The notes beneath the pieces are model-generated. The model was not told the DNA's origin. It did no database searches and was given only the letters and a program-made list of their open reading frames with translations. The position numbers and the translations under genes were made by a program. Below are positions 33,581 through 42,559 of a stretch of DNA of 64,000 nt, one piece after another. The number at the start of each line of letters is the position of its first letter. The stretch's first letter is position 1. The stretch lies in contig CAWJXB010000006.1 of the NCBI GenBank assembly GCA_963846775.1, positions 1,922,001 through 1,986,000 of the forward strand, read 5' to 3'. The stretch is from CAVYXA01 sp963846775 (GTDB lineage Bacteria > Verrucomicrobiota > Verrucomicrobiia > Chthoniobacterales > UBA10450).

Positions 33581-34528
33581 ATGATTTTCCGCATCCCGGT
33601 TGATCGGATCAATTGGACAACGAGCGCGTTCCTGATCGGCACGTTTGTTCTCACATTGACCGCAGTGCCATGGTACCTGTGGTATTTCGGCATTGATTGG
33701 TTTCAGCTCGTCGTGTTCGGGGTGTTCCTGGCCGCGACCGGTTTCAGCATTACGCTCGGTTATCACAGGCTGTTTTCGCACATGACCTTTCGGGCAAGAC
33801 TGCCCGTGCGTCTGTTCACACTCATTTTCGGCGCGGGCGCTTTCGAGAACTCCGTTCTACTCTGGGCGAGCGAACATCGCCGGCACCATAAACATGTCGA
33901 TCACGACGAGGACCCGTACGACATCACAAAAGGCTTTTTCCATGCCCACATTGGCTGGCTCTTGTTCAAGCTCTGGCCACAACCACCGTTCGATAACGTC
34001 GCCGATCTCAAGAAAGATCCCTTAGTCATGTGGCAACATCGACATATCCATTTGCTTGCGGTCCTGGTGAGTTTTGTTCTGCCCACTTTGCTCGGCGGGC
34101 TCTGGAATGGCTGGGTTGGCGCGCTCGGGGGTTTTCTCATCGGCGGCGTTGCGCGAGTCGTCGTGCTTCAGCACGGCACCTTCTTGATCAATTCGGCCTG
34201 CCACACGATCGGTCGTCAGCCGTATTCCAAACGATGTAGCGCGCGCGATTCGTTCCTGTTGGCGCTGTTTACCTTCGGCGAGGGCTACCATAATTATCAC
34301 CACGAATTTCAGCACGATTATCGCAATGGCGTGAAACCATGGCAGTGGGACCCGACCAAATGGTTGATCTGGATTTTATCCAAGCTCGGACTAACAACTA
34401 ATCTGCGCCGTGTCGAAAACGCCGCGATTCATTCTGCCGAGGCGAGAGTTCGGGCACAGCAATGGCAAAGTTCGATTGCAGAGGCAAAAGGAGACCTTGC
34501 TTCATCGGTTGCTACAGTTCGAGAGTAG
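33581..34528 (+). CDS. Acyl-CoA/acyl-lipid delta-9 fatty-acid desaturase
   Basis: 315 residues with four hydrophobic segments. All three histidine boxes of the membrane di-iron desaturases are present: LGYHRLFSH (about residue 60), HRRHHKHVD (about 97) and EGYHNYHHEF (about 230). The enzyme introduces a cis double bond into a saturated acyl chain with O2 and an electron donor, tuning membrane fluidity. A nearby cold-type RRM gene fits a temperature-response theme, though this is only context. The C-terminal 35 residues are Ala/Gln-rich. Confidence 0.92.
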   Translation: MIFRIPVDRINWTTSAFLIGTFVLTLTAVPWYLWYFGIDWFQLVVFGVFLAATGFSITLGYHRLFSHMTFRARLPVRLFTLIFGAGAFENSVLLWASEHRRHHKHVDHDEDPYDITKGFFHAHIGWLLFKLWPQPPFDNVADLKKDPLVMWQHRHIHLLAVLVSFVLPTLLGGLWNGWVGALGGFLIGGVARVVVLQHGTFLINSACHTIGRQPYSKRCSARDSFLLALFTFGEGYHNYHHEFQHDYRNGVKPWQWDPTKWLIWILSKLGLTTNLRRVENAAIHSAEARVRAQQWQSSIAEAKGDLASSVATVRE

Positions 34529-34641
34529 GATTTCACTACCACTGAAGATGGATCGCCCGTCTCTCTTCGGACATAACACAGCGTTGTGACCTAGACCTGC
34601 CCGCGTCCGCCACAGGACGATTCGCCGTGGCGAACTTTAAA

Positions 34642-34665
34642 GCGGTCCCGCTACCGCGGGATCGC
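34642..34665. terminator. Stem-loop in the convergent gap between desaturase and dps
   Basis: GCGGTCCCGC and GCGGGATCGC pair at 9 of 10 positions around TACC. A second smaller hairpin, TTCGCC-GT-GGCGAA, is at 34621-34634. The two genes converge here, so a bidirectional terminator is a reasonable role. Confidence 0.45.
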
Positions 34666-34730
34666 CGCACTCCAAACCGCCGTGTGCGTTGCTCAACCTG
34701 ACAACGCCATCAACGAGATAAATTCCATCA

Positions 34731-35267
34731 TTAATTCGGCCGGCGCTTCACCTCCGATAAGAACCAAGTGCGTCGCTCGGTCTCGTCGATCCAAATTTCG
34801 ATCAAACTCGTTGTGGCGACGTCGCGATGTTCCTCGCACACATTGTGGGCCTCGCGCAGACGTGCGGCCAGGGTTTTGTTATCGTCGGCCAATTCGGCGA
34901 TTATGTCCGGTGGATCGACATAGTCGGCGTCGTTGTCCGGCACACGCTGGAGCCGGGAGATGTGACCAATCGACTTGATCGTCAGGCCGCCGAGCTTTCG
35001 CACTCGCTCGGCGATTGGATCGGTCATGGCGAAAAGCTGCTCGGCCTGTTCGTCGAGCAACAGGTGGTAATCGCGGAAGTGCGGACCACTCATGTGCCAG
35101 TGGAAGTTTTTCGTTTTCAAATAGAGCGCGAACACGTCCGCGAGAATCGCGTTCATGGCCGCTGTGATATCCTTGGTGGCCGACCGTGTCAGATCGGTCG
35201 GTGTCGCTAACGGGGCGTCACGTCGTTGTCGAAGCTCCGCCATTTTTGTCGAACCATCTCTTTTCAT
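34731..35267 (-). CDS. dps: Dps-family ferritin-like DNA-protection protein
   Basis: 178 residues. The Dps four-helix fold is clear: NFHWHMSGPHFRDYHLLLDE holds the intersubunit ferroxidase His, and DEQAEQLFAMTDPIAERVRK holds the Asp/Glu ligands with the usual spacing. The basic N-terminal tail (MKRDGSTKMAELRQRRDAPL) could bind DNA. It oxidises and stores iron with hydrogen peroxide, protecting DNA in stress. Likely monocistronic; it is convergent with the desaturase. Confidence 0.92.
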   Translation of the reverse strand: MKRDGSTKMAELRQRRDAPLATPTDLTRSATKDITAAMNAILADVFALYLKTKNFHWHMSGPHFRDYHLLLDEQAEQLFAMTDPIAERVRKLGGLTIKSIGHISRLQRVPDNDADYVDPPDIIAELADDNKTLAARLREAHNVCEEHRDVATTSLIEIWIDETERRTWFLSEVKRRPN

Positions 35268-35567
35268 ATGATTTCCTCTGTTTGGATTTGATGTTTTCTC
35301 ATTTTAGCTGCAAACCGAGCTCGCTCAATCCGGAATGCGCATCCGGCCGGTGCCCAAGCGGCCAATGATATCTTCTCTCCGACTCGCGTTTCTTCTTGGC
35401 AAGGCCACATCTCTTTGTGCGCACGATCTCGGCTGGTTACACTGGCATAACGAGTAGGTGTTTGATGGTTCTGCGTTCGCGCTCACCCATCAAAGCCGCG
35501 CCGATAACAATCAGGTTAGCACTGGTGATGTAATCGACGCCGCGGGATTCTTCGCTAAGGATTCATC
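35268..35567. other. 300-base divergent promoter region between dps and polX
   Basis: No gene. Contains one perfect 8-bp inverted repeat, TTTGATGG (35461-35468) and CCATCAAA (35487-35494). The left part before dps is A/T-rich, as expected for a promoter. No other recognisable site. Confidence 0.4.
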
Positions 35568-37349
35568 GTGACCAAAGAGCAAATAGCCGAGGCCCTTGAG
35601 CAGATCGCGACCTTGCTGGAGTTGAAGGATGAAAATCCGTTCAAGATCCGCGCTTACACCAACGCTGCCCGCGCGCTCGAAACGTTTGGCGGAAACATCG
35701 CCAATCTCGAAGATGACAAAGCACTGGAGAAAATTCCGGGCATCGGCAAAAGCATTGCTGAAAAAATCAGAGAGCTCGCAGCGACGGGTTCGCTCAAGTT
35801 TCTCGAGGAACTTCGCGCCGAATTTCCCCCGGGCATTCTGGAATTGTTTTCTCTGCCTAATCTCGGCCCGAAAAAGATCAAGGCGCTTCACGATAAACTG
35901 AAGATCAGTTCGATTGAGCAGCTACTCAAAGCCTGCAACGACGGCCGCGTCGCCGAGCTCCCGGGCTTTGGCGAAACCACGCAGCAAAAACTCTGCAACG
36001 CAATCGCCCGGCGCACGGCCCATGCCGGTTCATTTCAGTTTGGCCAGGTCGCGGCCGAAGCGGAGACGTTGCGGGCCGATCTGGCGGCGCACCCGGACGC
36101 GTTACATGCCGATGTTGCCGGAAGCTATCGGCGCCGGAAGGAAATCGTTCACGACCTCGATCTGCTGGTGGCGACGACAAAGCCGGACTCGATCACAAAG
36201 TTTTTCGTCAGCCATCCGCTGGTGGAATCGGTCATTGCCCAAGGACCGACCAAATCGAGTGTGCGGCTCCGGTCCGGTGTGCAAAGCGATCTGCGCGTCG
36301 TCACCCCGGCCGAATATCCGTTTGCGCTCGCCTATTTTACCGGGAACAAAGAGCACAACATCGAATTGCGCAGCCGCGCGCTCAAACGCGGCTGGACCCT
36401 TAACGAATATCGGCTTGCACCGTTGCCGTTCGACCCGAAATCTAAAAAGGTCCGAGCCGGACGGGCGGTTACAAAATCGACAACGGCCGTACCGAAGATT
36501 CGTGACGAGACCGAACTCTACCGCGCGGTCGATCTTGATTACATTCCGCCAGAGCTGCGGGAAAACTGTGGCGAATTCGAGGTGGCTGAGAACCACACCC
36601 TGCCGAAGTTGATCGAGAAAGAAGATCTGCGCGGCACGTTTCATTGTCACACCCGGGCGAGCGATGGCCACAACTCGCTCGAAGAAATGGCCGCGGCCGC
36701 GCGGGAGCTGGGCCTGGAATATCTCGGCATCGCCGATCACAGCAAAAGCTCGGTGCAAGGCCACGGGATCGACGAGCACGCATTGCTCGCCCAAGTCGCC
36801 GTGATCCGGAAGCTGAACAAGACGTTCGACGGCTTTCGACTCTTTGCCGGCGTTGAATGCGATATTCTCCGCGATGGCACCCTCGATTTTCCCGACGAAG
36901 TATTATCGCAGCTCGATTACGTTGTCGTTTCGGTGCACTCCGTTTTCAGTCTAAGCGAAGCGGACATGACCAAACGCGTGATTCGAGCGATGGGAAATCC
37001 GTTTGTTACCATCCTGGCGCATCCGACCGGGCGCTTGCTGCTCAAGCGCGATCCGTATCAAATCGATATCCCCGCCGTGCTCGACGCCGCCGCGCGCACC
37101 GGGACATGGATCGAGCTGAATGCGTCAGCCAAACGACTCGACCTCGACTGGCGCTGGTGGCCGTTGGCCAAACAAAAAGGGGTAAAGTGCGTGATTAATC
37201 CCGATGCCCACCGTGCCGAGCGTCTCCAGGATTTGTGGTTCGGCATCGGCATCGCCCGGAAAGGCTGGTTAACGAAAAGTGATGTGGTGAATTGCTTACC
37301 CCTGTCCAAGATGGAGTCGGAGCTGACACGCAAGCGCGGGCATTCTTGA
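35568..37349 (+). CDS. polX: PolX-type DNA polymerase with PHP domain
   Basis: 593 residues from GTG 35568. N-terminal helix-hairpin-helix region (EKIPGIGKSIAEKIRELAAT; LFSLPNLGPKKIKALHDKL), then the Pol X palm with GSYRRRKEIVHDLDLLVATT, where the DLD carboxylates bind metal, and the TGNKEHNIELRSRALKRGWT stretch. From about 355 the PHP phosphoesterase domain begins: GTFHCHTRASDGHNSLEEMA, GIADHSKS, FAGVECDIL, VSVHS, LAHPTGR and INPDAHR supply the metal ligands. Such proteins fill short gaps in base-excision repair and the PHP part removes 3' ends. Confidence 0.95.
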   Translation: MTKEQIAEALEQIATLLELKDENPFKIRAYTNAARALETFGGNIANLEDDKALEKIPGIGKSIAEKIRELAATGSLKFLEELRAEFPPGILELFSLPNLGPKKIKALHDKLKISSIEQLLKACNDGRVAELPGFGETTQQKLCNAIARRTAHAGSFQFGQVAAEAETLRADLAAHPDALHADVAGSYRRRKEIVHDLDLLVATTKPDSITKFFVSHPLVESVIAQGPTKSSVRLRSGVQSDLRVVTPAEYPFALAYFTGNKEHNIELRSRALKRGWTLNEYRLAPLPFDPKSKKVRAGRAVTKSTTAVPKIRDETELYRAVDLDYIPPELRENCGEFEVAENHTLPKLIEKEDLRGTFHCHTRASDGHNSLEEMAAAARELGLEYLGIADHSKSSVQGHGIDEHALLAQVAVIRKLNKTFDGFRLFAGVECDILRDGTLDFPDEVLSQLDYVVVSVHSVFSLSEADMTKRVIRAMGNPFVTILAHPTGRLLLKRDPYQIDIPAVLDAAARTGTWIELNASAKRLDLDWRWWPLAKQKGVKCVINPDAHRAERLQDLWFGIGIARKGWLTKSDVVNCLPLSKMESELTRKRGHS

Positions 37350-37539
37350 AAAAGAACGCCGGGTTCACCGAACGATCATGCACGCGATTCGCCCGGGCTG
37401 CGCCGGACAGTCCCATCGACGAGTGTTTCGATGCCGGCAGCGGCGCGAAGAACTGTGGTTGCAACCATGTGAGCTGGAAAAATCAATAATGATCCGGCAA
37501 CCTTGACAAGTTGCGGGGATACTCCACACGATCTGCCCT

Positions 37540-38883
37540 TTGGCGATTCCATTTCGCATGTTGAAGAAATCCGCTGGTCCGAAAATTCCGTTGCTAGCCT
37601 ACGCATCGTTGTATCGGGATCCGCTCGGTTATCTCACGCGAGCGGCGCGGAAGTATGGCGATATCATGCGCGTCAAGATCGGGCGCCGACACGATTTTCT
37701 GCTGAATCATCCCGATTACATTCGCGCGATCCTGCTCGACCAGGAAGGAATGCGGCGGTCGGTCCATCGCCCGGTGCAACGTGTGCTTGGCCAGGGGCTC
37801 CTCACGAGCCGTGGTCCAACCCATCGTAAACAACGCGCGCTGCTTCAACCGGTCTTTCAGAAACACCGGATCGCGGCGCTCGCCGAAGTGATGGTGCAAC
37901 AGACCGCGCGTTGGAGCGACAAATGGCAAGACGACCAGACGGTCGATTTGCAGGAGGAAATGACGCACCTCAGCATGGCTATCACCGGAAAAACATTGTT
38001 CAATGTCGATGTTGAATCCGAGGCGGCGGAAGTAGGCGAAGCATTGTTCACCGTCATGAGCGCGACACGGTTCAATAACCTGCTCCTGGTCAGCAAAGCG
38101 CTGGAAAAATTACCGCTTCCGGCAAACCGACGGTTTCGTCAAGCCGCCAAACGGCTCGATGAATTTATCTACGAAATGATCGCCCAGCGCCACGCACACC
38201 CATCCGATCAGCCCGATCTGCTCTCCGTCCTGGTTCGGCTCAGTCAGGAAAAACCAAGGATGATGAACGACAAAAAAATCCGGGACCAGATCCTTACATT
38301 CTTCGTGGCCGGGCACGAAACGGTCGCCACTGCGCTCACCTGGACCTGGTATTTGCTTTCACAAAATCCGGACGTCGCCAGAAAGCTCTACGCGGAGATC
38401 GACACTCTGTTAGGCGAGAGATTGCCGTCACTCGCCGATGTGGAGCGATTGCCTTATACCAAAATGGTGCTGGCCGAATCGATGCGGCTCTACCCGCCGG
38501 TCTGGATCATTGGCCGCCACGCCATCCGCGACACAAACATCAATGGAATCGTCATCCGGAAAGGCTCCTACATCCATGTGAGCCAATTCCTCATGCACCG
38601 CGACGCGCGCTATTTCCGCGATCCGGAGCGGTTCGATCCGGAACGGTGGAAGCCCGAAGCCGTCGCGGCCCGTCCGCGATTTTCGTATTTTCCTTTCGGC
38701 GCCGGTGGCCTGCAATGCATCGGCGAAGGATTCGCCTGGACGCAGGGCGTACTCGTGATCGCTGCCCTAACAAGACGCTGGCAGATGCAGCTTGTTCCCG
38801 GAGCGCGAATCAAGTTGGAGCCGCAATTGACTCTTCGTTCCCGATACGGAATGCCGATGACGCTGCGGCGAAGAAAATCCTAA
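37540..38883 (+). CDS. Cytochrome P450
   Basis: 447 residues, soluble, no membrane anchor. Hallmarks: C-helix region THRKQRALLQPVF, I-helix oxygen-binding FFVAGHETVATALTWTWYLL, ExxR motif in ESMRLYPPVWIIGR, PERF..ERW and the haem-binding FPFGAGGLQCIGEGFAWTQG with the Cys thiolate. The sequence style is that of the CYP102/CYP4-like group acting on fatty acids or terpenoids, but no substrate can be assigned and no ferredoxin or reductase is next to it. Start ATG 37540. Confidence 0.93.
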   Translation: MAIPFRMLKKSAGPKIPLLAYASLYRDPLGYLTRAARKYGDIMRVKIGRRHDFLLNHPDYIRAILLDQEGMRRSVHRPVQRVLGQGLLTSRGPTHRKQRALLQPVFQKHRIAALAEVMVQQTARWSDKWQDDQTVDLQEEMTHLSMAITGKTLFNVDVESEAAEVGEALFTVMSATRFNNLLLVSKALEKLPLPANRRFRQAAKRLDEFIYEMIAQRHAHPSDQPDLLSVLVRLSQEKPRMMNDKKIRDQILTFFVAGHETVATALTWTWYLLSQNPDVARKLYAEIDTLLGERLPSLADVERLPYTKMVLAESMRLYPPVWIIGRHAIRDTNINGIVIRKGSYIHVSQFLMHRDARYFRDPERFDPERWKPEAVAARPRFSYFPFGAGGLQCIGEGFAWTQGVLVIAALTRRWQMQLVPGARIKLEPQLTLRSRYGMPMTLRRRKS

Positions 38884-38886
38884 GAC

Positions 38887-39693
38887 TTAAACCTTTTCTC
38901 GCTGCGGCATGAACATGACGAGGCATTTGCACGCGCCTCCGGCTTTGATGAACTCGGTCATCGCGAGCTGGTGACAGCGATAGCCGCGCTCTTGCAGCGT
39001 GGCGACGAGCTTCGGCGCGCCTTGCGGCAAAACAATGTCGCGATCGAGTACCACGGCATTACAGCAAAAGTGGACCGCTTCTTCCGGTTGGACGTCGATC
39101 AAGTCCCGCACGTGATCGCGGATCGCCCGCTGGCCGTAGTCGTCGAATGCAGGAGGGAACCAGACCGCGCCGCCATCGGGCAGCGGACAGAAACAAGTAT
39201 CGAGATGATAAAAGCGGGGATCGACCAGTTCGACCGAAATGACGAGTCCGCCGAGCATGTCCGCAATGGCGCGATGCGATTGTATGTCGGAGCGGAATTT
39301 GTAACCGCAGAACAGCACGTCCCCGCCGAAAAGCGCATCCCCTTCACCTTCGAAATAAAGCTTCTCTGGCAGCCAGGTCACTTCGTAACCTTGCGCTTCC
39401 ATCCAGTTGGCAAAGTGCGGCGCTTCACCGGCGCGCTCCTGATGACGGAAATTGCTCGGGATAAATTTTTGCCCAACCGTTAGGCCGGCATTGGCCGTGA
39501 AGACCATGTCCGGCAATCGCGGTTGCGCGGTGATCAGATGAATCTTGCTATCGAGCTTCGACAACGTCGCGTGCAGTTCTTTCCATTGTTTCTGCGCGAC
39601 CGGCGCTTCCGCACCGCGGGCGCGGCTCATCCAGGGATTGATCTCATACTCAATCCCGTAGTGGTCCGGCGGACAAAGAAGCAACTCGCGCAT
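38887..39693 (-). CDS. Arginine dihydrolase/amidinotransferase-family enzyme
   Basis: 268 residues of the guanidino-group-modifying superfamily (DDAH, arginine deiminase, N-terminal part of ArgZ/AgrE). MRELLLCPPDHYGIEYEINPW starts as ArgZ does. DMVFTANAGL, the FEGEGDALFGGDVLFCGYKF substrate loop, the active-site His in FYHLDTCFCPLPDG and a C-terminal GGACKCLVM (Cys257 probably the nucleophile) are all present. It most likely converts arginine to ornithine, CO2 and ammonia, or to citrulline. It is 12 bases downstream of the LOR/SDH gene: these are the two halves of the cyanobacterial fused enzyme as separate proteins. Confidence 0.82.
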   Translation of the reverse strand: MRELLLCPPDHYGIEYEINPWMSRARGAEAPVAQKQWKELHATLSKLDSKIHLITAQPRLPDMVFTANAGLTVGQKFIPSNFRHQERAGEAPHFANWMEAQGYEVTWLPEKLYFEGEGDALFGGDVLFCGYKFRSDIQSHRAIADMLGGLVISVELVDPRFYHLDTCFCPLPDGGAVWFPPAFDDYGQRAIRDHVRDLIDVQPEEAVHFCCNAVVLDRDIVLPQGAPKLVATLQERGYRCHQLAMTEFIKAGGACKCLVMFMPQREKV

Positions 39694-39705
39694 AACGACG
39701 ACAAT

Positions 39706-40929
39706 TTATTTTTTGGTCGCGGCCAGGCAATCGGCCAATTCGCGCAGGAACGGCTCGACATCGGTGACCAGGCCGAGCGATTGCAACGGTTGATGCTCGA
39801 CCGCTTTCTCGACCGCAGATGGGTCGATATCGACGCACACCGTTTTCACCGTCGGGGCGAGCATGGCCGCGACGGCCATGGCCAGCTGCACCGTGCCTAA
39901 CAAGAGGACGTGAGTCACGTCCGCCAGCTTGTCCCGCATGATCTTTTGCGCCTCGATGACGTCGGTCGTTACGCCCGGAATCGGGCCCTCATCTCGAATC
40001 GAGCCGGCCAGAACAACATCGACATTTTGTTTTACACATGCGTGCAGCACGCCCCGCGTTAGAAGTTTTTTTTCTACCGCAGCGGCGATTCCGCCGGCTT
40101 GACGCAACGTGTTGATGGCGCGCATGTGATTCTCGTGCCCCTCGGCGGCAAACGCATGTTCGGAGCTCACCCCCAGGGAGGTGCCAAAAAGCGCCCACTC
40201 GGCGTCATATACCGCAAATGCATTTCCGGCGAAGAGACGCTGGACGTACCCGAGATTAATCAGCCGCTCCAAATGTTCACCCGCACCCGTGCGCACAATG
40301 GCCGGGCCGCCCACGACCGCGATTTTCGCTCCGGTCGCGCGGGCACGCCTTAATTCATTCGCCAATTCGCGAATCACAGCCGACTTCGGTTCGTCCGCCC
40401 CGATGTTGGCGTTGATGAATTGAAACACGTCGGTGCCCGAGGTGGCCCGTTGCACCGGCACGACCCGCACACCTTGATGGCCCACCACAATTTCGTCTCC
40501 TTGGTGGACATCGAAAAACTTCACCGCCCGCGCCACCGGTCCTTTGCGATCGACCGCGATGGCACTATCCATCATCGTGGGATGCACCTCGATTTCTTTG
40601 CCGCCGACCCGCACAAACGTCTGTTGATTGGTCGTCACGTAAAAGTCAGCCGGGAAAACGCCATCGACCGGCACCTTCGCCAGTTGCACATCCGCGCGCT
40701 CTCCCACTTCGGCGCCATGCTGCCGGAGGCGCAATAGCAATTCGTCCAGCGCTTCGCTTGTCTCGGCGGAAACTTCGATTCGCGCAAAGCTCTGGTCCGC
40801 GCGTCTCTGCCCGATCTTGATCTCAGCGATCTTAAAATTCGCGCCGCGCGTGAGGATTTGATCCAGGACCTTGGGCAGAATGAGTGAGTCAATGATGTGA
40901 CCGCGCAATTCTATCGTCTCCGAAAACAC
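39706..40929 (-). CDS. LOR/SDH-domain ornithine cyclodeaminase-type protein (TIGR00300)
   Basis: 407 residues. The N-terminal MFSETIELRGHIIDSLILPK and LLRLRQHGAEV form the LOR/SDH regulatory module; the larger C-terminal Rossmann-like part carries GAKIAVVGGPAIVRTGAGEH and EGPIPGVTTDVIEAQKIMRD, typical of TIGR00300. In cyanobacterial ArgZ/AgrE the homologous C-terminal half turns ornithine into proline and ammonia with NAD. Here it is a stand-alone protein encoded first in a two-gene operon with the dihydrolase, so the pair would carry arginine to proline and release nitrogen. Activity of the stand-alone form is inferred. Confidence 0.82.
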   Translation of the reverse strand: MFSETIELRGHIIDSLILPKVLDQILTRGANFKIAEIKIGQRRADQSFARIEVSAETSEALDELLLRLRQHGAEVGERADVQLAKVPVDGVFPADFYVTTNQQTFVRVGGKEIEVHPTMMDSAIAVDRKGPVARAVKFFDVHQGDEIVVGHQGVRVVPVQRATSGTDVFQFINANIGADEPKSAVIRELANELRRARATGAKIAVVGGPAIVRTGAGEHLERLINLGYVQRLFAGNAFAVYDAEWALFGTSLGVSSEHAFAAEGHENHMRAINTLRQAGGIAAAVEKKLLTRGVLHACVKQNVDVVLAGSIRDEGPIPGVTTDVIEAQKIMRDKLADVTHVLLLGTVQLAMAVAAMLAPTVKTVCVDIDPSAVEKAVEHQPLQSLGLVTDVEPFLRELADCLAATKK

Positions 40930-41269
40930 TGGCCCACCTTAGCCAATCCAATGGAGTTCGCCAGTAGCTCGCCGTCCTCTTACTCGTGCTCCTACTCATG
41001 CTGTAGAGCGTTTTAAAGAAAACATGTAGCCGTTCAAATGCACCGGAGGCGCGCTAGATATTAGCCCGGGCGCAAGCCCGGGGATTGGCGTTTCCCATGG
41101 TATCAGCGAATCAACCGTCGAAATCCCAGGGCTAAACGCCCCGAGGCTACATTCCCTCCGCGCCTACGGCGCTTATGCAGCCAGAGTTTTATTAAACTAC
41201 TATTGCTCAGGAGGAACGCTCTTTTGCTTTGGATTTTGAGCAAGAGTAAGAGTGATAATCGAGATCGAA
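40930..41269. repeat. 340-base repeat-rich gap with a TGTAG-ended element
   Basis: No gene. A pyrimidine-rich run CTCTTACTCGTGCTCCTACTC is at 40979-40999. Then comes an element from 41024 to 41152 with ATGTAGCC and GGCTACAT ends, and nested inverted pairs TTAGCCC and GGGCTAA inside (about 41060 and 41130). GAGCAAGAGTAAGAG, nearly the complement of the first run, is at 41238-41252. So two dispersed repeat families are stacked here. Confidence 0.6.
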
Positions 41270-41425
41270 ATGGAGAAACCGAATGTTCGCGGGCCGTCGC
41301 CGAGTCGGAAGACACATCGGGCGCTGCGGCAAAAGCTGAACCGCAAAGAGAAATCGCCTCCGCCACTGTTGGAACCGATGCAGGAACCGGCGTGCAAGAT
41401 GCGGTCCAAAAACAAACCGACATGA
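41270..41425 (+). CDS. Short basic hypothetical protein
   Basis: 51 residues from ATG 41270 (MEKPNVRGPSPSRKTHRALR), very basic and Pro-rich, without predicted fold. The main reason to call it is that its TGA overlaps the ATG of the next frame as ATGA at 41422, the usual coupling pattern. There is no clear ribosome-binding site and it follows repeat DNA, so it could be spurious. I do not recognise the family. Confidence 0.35.
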   Translation: MEKPNVRGPSPSRKTHRALRQKLNRKEKSPPPLLEPMQEPACKMRSKNKPT

Positions 41426-41667
41426 CCCCGCTCGATAATTTGCCCGCGCTCGCCGCAAAGATCAGAGCGACGCTTGCCGTTAAGCCGGAGATTTTCGTCA
41501 CCCATCCGGCCGAGCTGCGGATTTTGCGCGAGATGAGCGATGCCGAACTTCGACAATTCGCAGCCGAAAACGGCTGGTGCATTGTGCGCCGCATCGGCGG
41601 GCGGCAGATTGAGTTCTATAACGACGCGAGCGAGGCCGCTACAATAGCTGTGCAAGAAAACCGGTGA
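41422..41667 (+). CDS. Small hypothetical protein overlapping the end of thiG
   Basis: 81 residues from ATG 41422. MTPLDNLPALAAKIRATLAV, then EIFVTHPAELRILREMSDAE, then LRQFAAENGWCIVRRIGGRQ and a short tail. It has a normal globular pattern of two helices and two strands. The family is not recognised. Its last 29 bases overlap the end of thiG on the opposite strand (41639-41667), a convergent overlap. Confidence 0.55.
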   Translation: MTPLDNLPALAAKIRATLAVKPEIFVTHPAELRILREMSDAELRQFAAENGWCIVRRIGGRQIEFYNDASEAATIAVQENR

Positions 41668-42436
41668 GCGGGCTCGTCGCGGCGGCGGTGGAAAGTCTTT
41701 CCGCGAGACCGATCTCGTACGCGTCGCGGCCGGCTTCGATTGCTTTGCGAAACGCCTGGGCCATTCGCGCCGGATCGGACGCGATGGCGATGGCGGTATT
41801 GACCAGCACGGCATCGGCGCCCATTTCCATCGCTTCGGCAGCATCGCTGGGTGCGCCCAAGCCCGCATCGACAATCACCGGCACCGTTGCCTGCTCGATG
41901 ATGATCTCGATCTGCGGACGCGTTTCGATCCCCCGATTACTTCCGATCGGTGAACCGAGCGGCATCACCGTGGCCGTGCCTACGTCTTGCAATCGCTTCG
42001 CCAAAACCGGGTCGGCATTGATATAAGGCAGAACCATAAAACCTTCCTTTACCAAGATCTCCGCCGCGGCCAGCGTCTCGACCGGATCGGGCAGCAGATA
42101 GCGCGGATCGGGATGAATCTCGAGTTTAATCCATTTCGGCAACCCTGCGGTCGCAGCCAACCGCGCCAGCCGCACTGCTTCCGCGGCGTTTCGCGCGCCG
42201 CTGGTGTTCGGCAAAAGGAGGAACCGCTTCGGGTCGATAAACTCGAGAATGTTCGCAAACGGATCGTGCTTGCCTGACAAATCGGCGCGGCGCAGCGCCA
42301 CCGTGACCAGTTCGGTCCCGCTCGCGACCAGCGCGTCGCGCATCAATTCGTTAGACGCAAACTTGCCCGTGCCGATGAGCAGCCGCGACGAAAACTCGCG
42401 GTCCGCAATTCTCAATTTGGAGGGCTTATCCGACAT
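41639..42436 (-). CDS. thiG: ThiG, thiazole synthase
   Basis: 265 residues from ATG 42436. TIM-barrel enzyme that builds the thiazole phosphate of thiamine from deoxyxylulose phosphate, dehydroglycine and ThiS-thiocarboxylate. Signatures: SRLLIGTGKFASNELMRDAL, LPNTSGARNAAEAVRLARLA, KLEIHPDPRYLLPDPVETL, GFMVLPYINADPVLAKRLQD, VMPLGSPIGSNRGIETRPQI (glycine-rich phosphate site) and VPVIVDAGLGAPSDAAEAME with DAVLVNTAIA. No thiS, thiO or thiH is adjacent and I see no TPP riboswitch in the 120 bases upstream, so the rest of the pathway is elsewhere. Confidence 0.96.
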   Translation of the reverse strand: MSDKPSKLRIADREFSSRLLIGTGKFASNELMRDALVASGTELVTVALRRADLSGKHDPFANILEFIDPKRFLLLPNTSGARNAAEAVRLARLAATAGLPKWIKLEIHPDPRYLLPDPVETLAAAEILVKEGFMVLPYINADPVLAKRLQDVGTATVMPLGSPIGSNRGIETRPQIEIIIEQATVPVIVDAGLGAPSDAAEAMEMGADAVLVNTAIAIASDPARMAQAFRKAIEAGRDAYEIGLAERLSTAAATSPLTGFLAQLL

Positions 42437-42559
42437 CAATCAATACCAAATCCACCGATAGTGCATTCGTGCGCTCTACAGTTGAAGTTTTGCCAATTCG
42501 ATGATCTTTCCACGATCAGACTGTAACCCTCATGCTGAATGAACTGGATCGAGGATCCA

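Noticed and set aside
42437..42559. TPP riboswitch upstream of thiG
   Set aside because: The conserved CUGAGA and GAUGAAC-type boxes are not present on the minus strand.
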